From Limimaricola sp041580155 (GTDB lineage: Bacteria; Pseudomonadota; Alphaproteobacteria; Rhodobacterales; Rhodobacteraceae), in assembly GCA_041580155.1 (NCBI GenBank), contig JBFGEI010000192.1, positions 1-6,262 of the forward strand: DNA of 6,262 nucleotides, given 5' to 3'. This document shows positions 1-6,262 of the stretch, piece after piece; the first letter of the stretch is position 1; the number at the start of each line of letters is the position of its first letter. Under the pieces are notes generated by a model that did not search any database, was not told where the DNA came from, and saw nothing but the letters and a program-made list of their open reading frames with translations. The position numbers and the translations under genes were made by a program.

Positions 1-144
1 AAGATGCTGGGCCACTTCGAGAACCAGCTTCTTGCCGTTGTTTTCCGTGGTCAGAGCGTTGAGGATCTCCGGAAGGTGATCCCCGAACTGCACGTCCACC
101 ACGGCGCCGATGACCTGGGTCACTTTGCCTTGTGCTGCTGCCAT
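1..144 (-). CDS. atpD: ATP synthase F1 subunit beta, N-terminal part (runs off the window)
   Basis: This is the first 48 codons of the beta subunit, the catalytic subunit of F1 that makes ATP from ADP and phosphate on the cytoplasmic side of the membrane. The translation starts MAAAQGKVTQVIGAVVDVQF, the typical start of the beta-barrel domain in AtpD (K-V-x-Q-V-I-G-A-V-V-D-V-x-F). The Walker A motif and the DELSEED loop lie beyond the window edge. The ATG is at 144-142. It is preceded by GGAG with a 7-base spacer, and the gene begins 19 bases after the atpG stop, so the two are co-transcribed. The frame is open to the window edge. The identity is firm from the N-terminal sequence and from its place after atpG; atpC would be expected next, outside the window. 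Confidence 0.95.
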   Translation of the reverse strand, partial: MAAAQGKVTQVIGAVVDVQFGDHLPEILNALTTENNGKKLVLEVAQHL

Positions 145-163
145 GTGTTGTACTCCGGTTATC

Positions 164-1039
164 CTAGAGCGCCTCGGCGCCCGAAATGATTTCGATCAGC
201 TCGTTGGTGATGACCGCCTGACGCGAACGGTTGTATTCGATCGTCAGCTTGTCGATCATCTCGCCCGCGTTGCGGGTCGCGTTGTCCATCGCGCTCATCC
301 GGGCACCCTGTTCGGAGGCCGCGTTCTCCAGCAGGGCGGCGAAGATCTGCGTCGCCACACCGCGCGGCAGCAGCTCGTTCAGGATCCCCTCCTCGTCGGG
401 CTCGTAGTCGTAGAGCGTCGAGGTCCCCGCGTCTTCGACATCGTCGAAGGTCGCCGGGATGACCTGCTGCGCAGTCGGGATCTGGGTGATCACGTTCTGG
501 AAGCGGGAATAGAAGATCGTCGCCACGTCGAATTCGCCCGCTTCAAAGCGGCCGAGCACGTCCTTGGCGATCGCCTGCGCGTTGACGTAGCCGACCCGGC
601 GCACGTCGCTCAGGTCGACGTGACCGACCAGATGGCTGCCCCAGTCGCGGCGCAGCATCTCGCGGCCCTTCTTGCCGACGGTGAGGATCTTCACCGTCTT
701 GCCCTGGGCGATCAGCTCGTTGGCCCGAATCCGCGCCTTGCGGGCGATCGAGCCGTTGAAGCCGCCGCAGAGACCACGTTCGGCGGTCATGACCACCAGC
801 AGGTGGACCTGATCCGCGCCGGTCCCGGCCAGCAGTTTCGGCGCCCCGTCGGTGCCGCCGACCGAAGCCGACAGCCCGGCCATCACCGCGTTGAAGCGTT
901 CGGCGTAGGGGCGCGCCTGTTCGGCAGCATCCTGGGCGCGGCGGAGCTTTGCCGCCGCGACCATCTGCATTGCCTTGGTGATCTTGCGGGTCGATTTGAC
1001 CGACGCGATCCGGTTCTTGAGGTCCTTCAGACTAGGCAT
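164..1039 (-). CDS. atpG: ATP synthase F1 subunit gamma
   Basis: This is the central rotor shaft of F1 (291 aa, the usual length), which couples proton flow through F0 to conformational change in the alpha3-beta3 hexamer. The N-terminal helix starts MPSLKDLKNRIASVKSTRKI and continues TKAMQMVAAAKLRRA, the conserved coiled-coil arm that sits inside the hexamer. GLCGGFN at residues 89-95 is the conserved start of the Rossmann-like central domain. The C-terminal helix ends ITNELIEIISGAEAL (277-291), matching the gamma family signature (I-T-x-E-[LI]-x-[ED]-I-x-x-G-A). The ATG at 1039-1037 has a strong GGGAGG site (1052-1047) 7 bases upstream. The stop is TAG. The gene lies 31 bases after atpA. A predicted hairpin in that gap overlaps the end of the ribosome binding site, which may couple its translation to that of atpA. 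Confidence 0.98.
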   Translation of the reverse strand: MPSLKDLKNRIASVKSTRKITKAMQMVAAAKLRRAQDAAEQARPYAERFNAVMAGLSASVGGTDGAPKLLAGTGADQVHLLVVMTAERGLCGGFNGSIARKARIRANELIAQGKTVKILTVGKKGREMLRRDWGSHLVGHVDLSDVRRVGYVNAQAIAKDVLGRFEAGEFDVATIFYSRFQNVITQIPTAQQVIPATFDDVEDAGTSTLYDYEPDEEGILNELLPRGVATQIFAALLENAASEQGARMSAMDNATRNAGEMIDKLTIEYNRSRQAVITNELIEIISGAEAL

Positions 1040-1042
1040 CGG

Positions 1043-1069
1043 CCAGCCTCCCTATCTCGAAGCGGCTGG
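1043..1069 (-). promoter_or_regulatory. Intercistronic hairpin between atpA and atpG
   Basis: Read on the coding strand, CCAGCC (1069-1064) begins two bases after the atpA stop codon and pairs perfectly with GGCTGG (1048-1043), leaving a 15-base loop. The 3' arm begins on the last two bases of the atpG Shine-Dalgarno sequence GGGAGG (1052-1047), and the rest of that site is in the loop. Ribosomes finishing atpA would cover or melt this stem. It therefore looks like a device for translational coupling or for limiting gamma synthesis relative to alpha and beta. The pairing is visible in the sequence; the function is inferred. Confidence 0.4.
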
Positions 1070-1070
1070 T

Positions 1071-2608
<1,538 letters not shown>

Positions 2609-2609
<1 letters not shown>

Positions 2610-3169
2610 TATCCGACCTCTTTCATGGTGTTCTGGAGTGCCTGGAGCTTCGAGCGGATCGACGTGTCGATCATCTTCGAGCCCACCTTGACGACAAGAC
2701 CGCCGATCAGCGTCTCGTCCACAGTCTGGTTGATCTTCACGTCGCGGCCGACCTTGGCCTTCAGCGCCTCGGCCAGCGCATCACGCTGCGCGTCCGAAAG
2801 TTTCTTGGCGGTGGCGACGTCGGCGGTGATCTCGCCGCGGGCCTCGGCCAGCATGTCGCGCAGCGTGCGCAGCATGTAGGGCAGCACGAAAAGCCGGCGC
2901 TTCTGGGCCATCAGCCCGAGCACGTTGGCAACCACCGGGGTAAGCTGCATCTTCGCCGCGATGGCGGCGATGGCGCGACCGAGATCGTCGCGCGAATAGA
3001 CCGGCGAGCTGATCAGATCGCGGAAATCCCCGCTCTCGGCCAGCGCGGCCTCCAGCGCGTCAACGTCGTTCGACAGGGCCGGCAGGCTGTCGCCTTCGCG
3101 GGCCAGGTCGAATACGGCGGTGGCATAGCGCTGGGCGATGCCGGTTGAGATCGAAGCTGGTTCGGACAC
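2609..3169 (-). CDS. atpH: ATP synthase subunit delta (OSCP-like)
   Basis: This is the peripheral-stalk subunit that joins the top of the F1 alpha3-beta3 head to the b subunits of F0 (186 aa from the chosen start). The N-terminal helical domain begins SISTGIAQRYATAVFDLA (residues 6-23), typical of the family. The C-terminal part contains DETLIGGLVVKVGSKMIDTS (151-170), the conserved delta/OSCP signature, followed by SIRSKLQAL. Two in-frame GTG codons are possible starts, at 3175 and 3169. I chose 3169 because GGAAGGG (3181-3175) lies 5 bases before it but would overlap the other, and because MSEPASIS matches how I remember related AtpH proteins beginning. The gene is the first of the F1 operon and ends in TAATG, shared with atpA. 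No F0 genes precede it, as expected for the split alphaproteobacterial operons. Confidence 0.95.
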
Positions 3170-3174
3170 GTCCA

Positions 3175-3181
3175 CCCTTCC
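3175..3181 (-). promoter_or_regulatory. Ribosome binding site of atpH
   Basis: On the minus strand GGAAGGG is followed by 5 bases (TGGAC) and then GTG at 3169-3167. The upstream GTG at 3175-3173 shares its first base with this site, so it could not use it. The site therefore fixes the start at 3169. Confidence 0.65.
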
Positions 3182-3240
3182 GCGTTCTGGGCCCGTAATC
3201 TCCGCGCCGGGGAACTCGGCGACGGTCGGGCAGCTTGGAT

Positions 3241-3261
3241 GGCCCTCGCGTCGCGAAGGCC
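3241..3261 (-). promoter_or_regulatory. Hairpin in the atp operon leader
   Basis: On the minus strand GGCCTTCGC pairs with GCGAGGGCC, giving a 9-bp stem (one G-U pair) and a 3-base loop, GAC. It lies about 70 bases upstream of the atpH start and just downstream of the predicted transcription start. No run of T follows on the minus strand, so a Rho-independent terminator for the upstream methyltransferase gene is unlikely. An mRNA-stabilising leader stem or, as DNA, a near-palindromic protein-binding site fits better. The adjoining imperfect palindrome 3260-3274 (CCGT, 7 bases, ACGG) shares two bases with it. Confidence 0.4.
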
Positions 3262-3276
3262 GTCAAAATCACGGGC

Positions 3277-3305
3277 GATGTAACAGAGCGCCGGAGCCGT
3301 CGCAA
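3277..3305 (-). promoter_or_regulatory. Candidate sigma70-type promoter of the atpHAGD operon
   Basis: On the minus strand a -35-like TTGCGA (3305-3300) is separated by exactly 17 bases from a -10-like TACATC (3282-3277). Each box matches the housekeeping consensus at four of six positions. Transcription would start near 3270, giving a leader of about 100 bases before atpH. This is the best candidate I found in the gap between the methyltransferase gene and atpH, but promoters in GC-rich alphaproteobacteria are poorly conserved and it is only a prediction. Confidence 0.35.
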
Positions 3306-3370
3306 CCGCCTTGGACCGCCGATCCGCAGCCTTCCGACGCTTCTTCCGATGGGCTGGGTCCGGTGCGACA

Positions 3371-3402
3371 ATTTGGCCGCGATCAAGCACCTATTTGGCC
3401 GC
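3371..3402. repeat. Pair of 10-bp direct repeats upstream of the atp operon
   Basis: The sequence ATTTGGCCGC occurs at 3371-3380 and again, identically, at 3393-3402. The repeats are 22 bp apart start to start, about two helical turns. They lie just after the stop codon of the methyltransferase gene (minus strand) and about 65-125 bases upstream of the candidate atp promoter. This is an AT-containing patch in very GC-rich surroundings. The spacing suits a tandem binding site for a regulator, but chance is possible and no known regulator is recognised. Confidence 0.35.
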
Positions 3403-3407
3403 CGCGC

Positions 3408-4193
3408 TCAGTCCTGCGGCACCGGCCCCTCGGCGACGGCAGCGCGTCGCGACGGCTCGGGGACCGGGGTGCCGATCCCCTCGAGCATCCGCAGCGGCCG
3501 CTTCACCGCCTGGGTCAGCCCCGGCCGGGTCGGCGCCGCGACCTGTTTCGAGACCTCGACCATCAGCACGCCGCCGGCGTTGAACACCGGCAGGTGGCGG
3601 CCGGCCATCTCGAGAAAGCTGGCGCTGCGGCGCCAGCTGCGGCGCTGGCTTGGCGGCTGATACAGCGCCGAGATCGCGCGTTCGGTGACGAAGCGGTGGC
3701 GCCGCAGCTGCGCCGCGAGCTGGCTTTGCGAATACGGCCGGCCGTAGCCGAACGGCGTGGCGTCCGACCGCGACCACAGCCCGGCCCGGTTCGGCACCAC
3801 GAACACCGCCCTGCCCCCCGGCCCCAGCACCCGCCAGCATTCCTCGAGCAGCGCGCTGGCGTGTTCGGAGGTCTCGAGCCCGTGCATCAGCACCAGACGG
3901 TCGGCCTGGCCGGTGCGCAGCGGCCAGAGGGTTTCCTCGCAGAGCACGCTGATGTTGGGCTGGCCGGCGGGCCAGGGCATCACCCCCTGCGGTCCGGGCA
4001 TCAGCCCGATCACCCGCCGCGCGTCGGCCAGGTAGGGGCGCAGCAACGGCACCGCGAAGCCGTAGCCGACCACGGTGCGGCCTTGCGCCTCGGGCCACCA
4101 GGTCACCAGCTGGTCGCGGATCACCTTCTGCGCCGCGCGTCCCAGCGCGCTGCGGTAATAGAAGTTGCGCAGGTCAAGCACGTCCAGATGCAT
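3408..4193 (-). CDS. Class I SAM-dependent methyltransferase-like protein, substrate unknown
   Basis: A 261-residue soluble protein with the layout of a Methyltransf_11-type fold. An N-terminal segment (MHLDVLDLRNFYYRSALGRA, then helices to about 35) precedes VVGYGFAVPLL at 41-51, which takes the place of the glycine-rich SAM-binding motif I. Residues 98-140 hold the later core: a strand with DRLVLMHGLE, then LEECWRVLGPGGRAVFVVPN, the usual helix, R-x-L-x-P-G-G turn and strand. Motif II is odd: strand 2 ends VIGLMPGPQGVMPWP (61-75) without the acidic residue that normally binds the SAM ribose. The last 45 residues are rich in Pro, Ala and Arg and probably disordered. The ATG at 4193-4191 has only a distant AAGGA (13 bases), but the N-terminus fits. 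I recall similar proteins beside gloB in other alphaproteobacteria. It diverges from gloB across 89 bases. Catalytic activity is not certain. Confidence 0.8.
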   Translation of the reverse strand: MHLDVLDLRNFYYRSALGRAAQKVIRDQLVTWWPEAQGRTVVGYGFAVPLLRPYLADARRVIGLMPGPQGVMPWPAGQPNISVLCEETLWPLRTGQADRLVLMHGLETSEHASALLEECWRVLGPGGRAVFVVPNRAGLWSRSDATPFGYGRPYSQSQLAAQLRRHRFVTERAISALYQPPSQRRSWRRSASFLEMAGRHLPVFNAGGVLMVEVSKQVAAPTRPGLTQAVKRPLRMLEGIGTPVPEPSRRAAVAEGPVPQD

Positions 4194-4282
4194 TGCGGGC
4201 GGTCGGTCCTTGGTTCAGGCTTGAGCGACAGGCACCCGCAGCCGGTTCGGGACACCATAGCAAGCAAAGGACGCGCGCCGCC
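4194..4282. other. Divergent intergenic region between the methyltransferase gene and gloB
   Basis: These 89 bases must hold the start signals of both divergent genes. A TTGAGC (4221-4226) resembles a -35 box for gloB, but no convincing -10 follows at 16-18 bases. On the minus strand I see no clear pair of boxes. Each gene has a purine-rich AAGGA-type site further from its start than usual (about 11-13 bases). No repeat or strong palindrome is visible. Confidence 0.5.
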
Positions 4283-5044
4283 ATGCCCCTCGAGATTGTC
4301 ACCATCCCGTGTCGCTCCGACAACTATGCCTTCCTGCTCCACAATGCCGACACCGGCGCCACCGCGCTGGTCGACGCGCCCGAGGCGGCACCGATCGCCG
4401 CGGTGCTGGAGTCCCGCGGCTGGCAGCTGACCGACATATTGATCACCCACCACCACGACGACCACGTCGCCGGTCTTGAACCCCTGCGCGGCACCGCCCG
4501 GGTGATCGGCGCCACCGCCGACCTGCACCGGCTGCCGCGGCTCGACCTTGCCGTCGACCCCGGCGACCGGGTCGACGTCTGCGGCGAAGCCGCCGAGGTG
4601 ATCGACGCCTCGGGCCATACCATCGGCCACCTGGCGTTCCACTTCCCCGGTTCCGGCGCGGTGTTCACCGCGGACAGCCTGATGGCGCTTGGCTGCGGTC
4701 GGCTGTTCGAGGGCAGCCCCGAGATGATGTGGGACAGCCTGTGCCGGCTGCGTGCCCTGCCCGGCGACACGCTGGTCTGCTCGGGCCATGAATACACCGC
4801 CGCCAATGCCCGCTTCGCCGCGACCATCGAACCCGACAACCAGGCGTTGCGCGACCGCATCGTCAAGGTCGCCGCCGACCGCGCCGAGGGCCGGCCGACG
4901 GTGCCGTCGCAGCTGTCCGAGGAACTGGCCACCAACCCGTTCCTGCGCGCCGATGTGCCCGAACTTCTGCGCGCCGTCGGGCTGGAGGACCTCGCTCCGG
5001 CGCAGGTCTTCGCCGAGCTTCGCAGCCGCAAGGACCGGTTCTGA
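4283..5044 (+). CDS. gloB: Hydroxyacylglutathione hydrolase (glyoxalase II)
   Basis: This cytoplasmic metallo-beta-lactamase-fold enzyme hydrolyses S-D-lactoylglutathione to D-lactate and glutathione, the second step of methylglyoxal detoxification. The protein has 253 residues, normal for the family. The metal-binding motif THHHDDH is at 55-61 (ligands H56, H58, D60, H61), with further ligands H112 (ASGHTIGH), D131 (FTADSL, the bridging aspartate) and H169 (CSGHEYT). The C-terminal glyoxalase II domain includes PSQLSEELATNPFLR (208-222), the conserved segment near the glutathione site, and separates it from other metallo-hydrolases. The ATG at 4283 starts MPLEIVTIPCRSDNYAFL, typical of GloB. 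An AAAGGA lies about 11 bases upstream, a little far. A longer frame from a TTG at 4193 adds 30 residues unlike GloB. The stop is TGA at 5042-5044. No convincing terminator follows. Partner gloA is not in the window. Confidence 0.97.
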   Translation: MPLEIVTIPCRSDNYAFLLHNADTGATALVDAPEAAPIAAVLESRGWQLTDILITHHHDDHVAGLEPLRGTARVIGATADLHRLPRLDLAVDPGDRVDVCGEAAEVIDASGHTIGHLAFHFPGSGAVFTADSLMALGCGRLFEGSPEMMWDSLCRLRALPGDTLVCSGHEYTAANARFAATIEPDNQALRDRIVKVAADRAEGRPTVPSQLSEELATNPFLRADVPELLRAVGLEDLAPAQVFAELRSRKDRF

Positions 5045-5137
5045 CCGATTCTCGCGCAGCGGCTGTATCGACCGGCCCCGAACGGACACAGCTTCGTGAC
5101 GACGGGGGGTCAGGCACCGGTATTTTACAAGTTTTCG

Positions 5138-5165
5138 CTTGAAGCGTGGCCGATAAACCCGATCT
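5138..5165 (+). promoter_or_regulatory. Candidate heat-shock (sigma32/RpoH) promoter of clpA
   Basis: CTTGAA (5138-5143) is a perfect match to the sigma32 -35 core and is preceded by TTTTCG. After 14 bases comes CCCGATCT (5158-5165), one mismatch from the -10 consensus CCCCATNT as known from E. coli. The order, spacing and position (about 70 bases before clpA) all suit a heat-shock promoter. No housekeeping promoter with acceptable spacing was found in the same gap. An AT-rich patch, TTTAACTATAGA, follows at 5165-5176. The match is seen in the sequence; heat induction is inferred. Confidence 0.55.
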
Positions 5166-5182
5166 TTAACTATAGAGGCCAC

Positions 5183-5211
5183 GGTCTGGACGGGGCCCTC
5201 CCTTCCAGACC
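5183..5211 (+). promoter_or_regulatory. Stem-loop in the clpA leader
   Basis: GGTCTGGA (5183-5190) and TCCAGACC (5204-5211) form a perfect 8-bp stem. The 13-base loop can pair further (GGGG with TCCC around CCC), making a long, very stable hairpin. It ends 9 bases before the AGGAG ribosome binding site, which it leaves free. No T-run follows, so it is not a typical terminator. It may stabilise the clpA mRNA 5' end, affect its translation, or act as a DNA operator just downstream of the candidate transcription start. Confidence 0.5.
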
Positions 5212-5220
5212 CCCGATCAG

Positions 5221-5225
5221 AGGAG
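5221..5225 (+). promoter_or_regulatory. Ribosome binding site of clpA
   Basis: AGGAG (within AGAGGAG, 5219-5225) is 9 bases before GTG at 5235. No ATG lies in frame near the expected N-terminus, so this site supports the GTG start. Confidence 0.7.
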
Positions 5226-5234
5226 CACAGCATC

Positions 5235-6262
5235 GTGCCGTCTTTTTCGACAACTCTTGAGCAGTCCATCCACGCGGCCCTGGCCCTGGCCAACGCCCGT
5301 CGCCACGAGCTGGCGACTCTCGAGCATCTCCTCCTGGCCCTGATCGAGGAACCCGATGCAGCCCGCGTGATGCGCGCCTGTGCTGTCGATCTCGAAGAGC
5401 TTAGGAAATCCCTCGAGGAATTCATCGAGGACGACCTGTCCACCCTGGTCACCGACGTCGACGGCTCCGAAGCCGTGCCGACGGCGGCGTTCCAGCGGGT
5501 GATCCAGCGCGCCGCGATCCACGTCCAGTCCTCGGGCCGGACCGAGGTCACCGGCGCCAACGTGCTGGTCGCGATCTTCGCGGAGCGCGAGTCCAACGCC
5601 GCCTACTTCCTGCAGGAGCAGGACATGACCCGCTACGACGCGGTCAACTTCATCGCCCATGGCCAGGCCAAGGATCCGGCGTTCGGCGAAAGCCGTCCGG
5701 TGACCGGCGCCTCCGACAAGGACGACGAGGCCGAGACCGGGTCCTCGGGCAGCTCCGGCGACGAGAAGGAAACCGCGCTGTCGAAGTACTGCGTCGATCT
5801 CAACGCCAAGGCCCGCAAGGGCGACGTCGATCCGCTGATCGGCCGCGAACACGAGGTCGAGCGCTGCATCCAGGTGCTGTGCCGCCGGCGCAAGAACAAC
5901 CCGCTGCTGGTCGGCGACCCCGGCGTCGGCAAGACCGCGATCGCCGAGGGTCTGGCCTGGAAGATCGTGCAGGGCGCGGTCCCCGATGTGCTGTCCGAGG
6001 CGACGATCTTCTCGCTCGACATGGGGGCGCTGCTGGCCGGCACCCGCTACCGCGGCGATTTCGAAGAGCGGCTGAAAGCCGTGATGTCCGAGATGGAGGA
6101 GCATCCCGACGCGGTGCTCTTCATCGACGAGATCCACACCGTGATCGGCGCCGGCGCCACCTCGGGCGGCGCGATGGACGCGTCAAACCTGCTGAAGCCG
6201 GCGCTGCAGGGCGGCAAGCTGCGCTGCATGGGCTCCACCACCTACAAGGAGTTCCGCCAGCA
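5235..6262 (+). CDS. clpA: ATP-dependent Clp protease ATP-binding subunit ClpA, N-terminal part (runs off the window)
   Basis: This is the first 342 residues of the Hsp100/AAA+ unfoldase that feeds proteins into ClpP; the full family protein has about 750-780. The start is GTG, giving MPSFSTTLEQSIHAALALAN. The N-domain (about 1-142) contains two Clp repeats, including HELATLEHLLLAL (24-36) and HVQSSGRTEVTGANVLVAIF (96-115). This domain is where the adaptor ClpS docks. An acidic, Ser/Gly-rich linker (about 145-180) leads into the first AAA+ module: LIGREHEVER (201-210), Walker A GDPGVGKT (227-234), pore loop GTRYRG (269-274), Walker B VLFIDEIH (294-301) and sensor 1 GSTT (333-336). The short N-domain-to-AAA link and the N-domain sequence favour ClpA over ClpB or ClpC. 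The second AAA+ module lies outside the window. A heat-shock-like promoter and a stem-loop precede it, and clpS is not adjacent upstream. Confidence 0.96.
   Translation, partial: MPSFSTTLEQSIHAALALANARRHELATLEHLLLALIEEPDAARVMRACAVDLEELRKSLEEFIEDDLSTLVTDVDGSEAVPTAAFQRVIQRAAIHVQSSGRTEVTGANVLVAIFAERESNAAYFLQEQDMTRYDAVNFIAHGQAKDPAFGESRPVTGASDKDDEAETGSSGSSGDEKETALSKYCVDLNAKARKGDVDPLIGREHEVERCIQVLCRRRKNNPLLVGDPGVGKTAIAEGLAWKIVQGAVPDVLSEATIFSLDMGALLAGTRYRGDFEERLKAVMSEMEEHPDAVLFIDEIHTVIGAGATSGGAMDASNLLKPALQGGKLRCMGSTTYKEFRQ

Noticed and set aside
3173..3175. Upstream GTG as the start of AtpH
   Set aside because: The Shine-Dalgarno sequence GGAAGGG overlaps this codon, so it has no usable spacing. 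The GTG two codons later is correctly placed.
4193..4282. A longer N-terminus for GloB from TTG at 4193
   Set aside because: The 30 extra residues do not look like GloB, would leave no room for gloB's own start signals in the divergent gap, and the ATG at 4283 gives a normal GloB N-terminus and length.
3138..4430. A 430-codon plus-strand frame across the atp leader and the methyltransferase gene
   Set aside because: It runs antisense to the methyltransferase gene and then into gloB in the wrong frame. Its Arg/Pro/His-rich translation has no domain features.
5062..5092. Possible terminator stem after gloB (GCTGT at 5062-5066 with ACAGC at 5088-5092)
   Set aside because: The outer stem is only 5 bp with an interior loop and a 3-bp inner stem, and no T-run follows. 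It is not convincing as a Rho-independent terminator.
4121..5596. A 491-codon minus-strand frame opposite gloB and the start of clpA
   Set aside because: gloB and clpA on the plus strand have complete catalytic motifs. This frame is their shadow and crosses the intergenic region without any family match.

Overview
The window looks like chromosomal core sequence from a high-GC alphaproteobacterium, most likely of the Rhodobacter/Roseobacter group (order Rhodobacterales). This rests on three things. The genes for the soluble F1 part of ATP synthase run as atpH-atpA-atpG-atpD with no F0 genes before atpH, the split arrangement known from Rhodobacter and Rhodospirillum. The protein sequences (AtpH beginning MSEPASIS, ClpA beginning MPSFSTTLEQ) look like that group. 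Third positions are strongly GC-biased, which also produces many long spurious antisense frames. I see no tRNA, rRNA, insertion sequence, prophage or CRISPR array.

Positions 1-3169, minus strand: the F1 operon, read from right to left. atpH (delta, GTG start) overlaps atpA (alpha) by one base in TAATG. atpA is followed after 31 bases by atpG (gamma), and atpG after 19 bases by atpD (beta), which leaves the window after 48 codons. The atpA-atpG gap can form a hairpin that reaches into the atpG ribosome binding site.

Positions 3170-3407: a 238-base non-coding stretch ahead of the operon. It holds a sigma70-like promoter candidate, an imperfect palindrome at the predicted transcription start, a 9-bp hairpin in the leader, and two perfect 10-bp direct repeats spaced 22 bp apart.

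Positions 3408-5044: a divergent pair. On the minus strand is a class I SAM-methyltransferase-like protein of unknown substrate. On the plus strand is gloB, glyoxalase II, with all its metal ligands. They are separated by 89 bases.

Positions 5045-6262, plus strand: a 190-base leader region, then the first 342 codons of clpA, the Hsp100 unfoldase of the ClpAP protease. The leader contains a good match to a heat-shock (sigma32/RpoH) promoter and a strong stem-loop just before the ribosome binding site. No clpS lies directly upstream.

The genes are housekeeping: ATP synthesis, methylglyoxal detoxification and protein quality control. I found no sign of a wholly new system. The most interesting material is regulatory (the clpA leader, the atp leader, the atpA-atpG junction), plus the odd SAM-binding motif of the methyltransferase-like protein.
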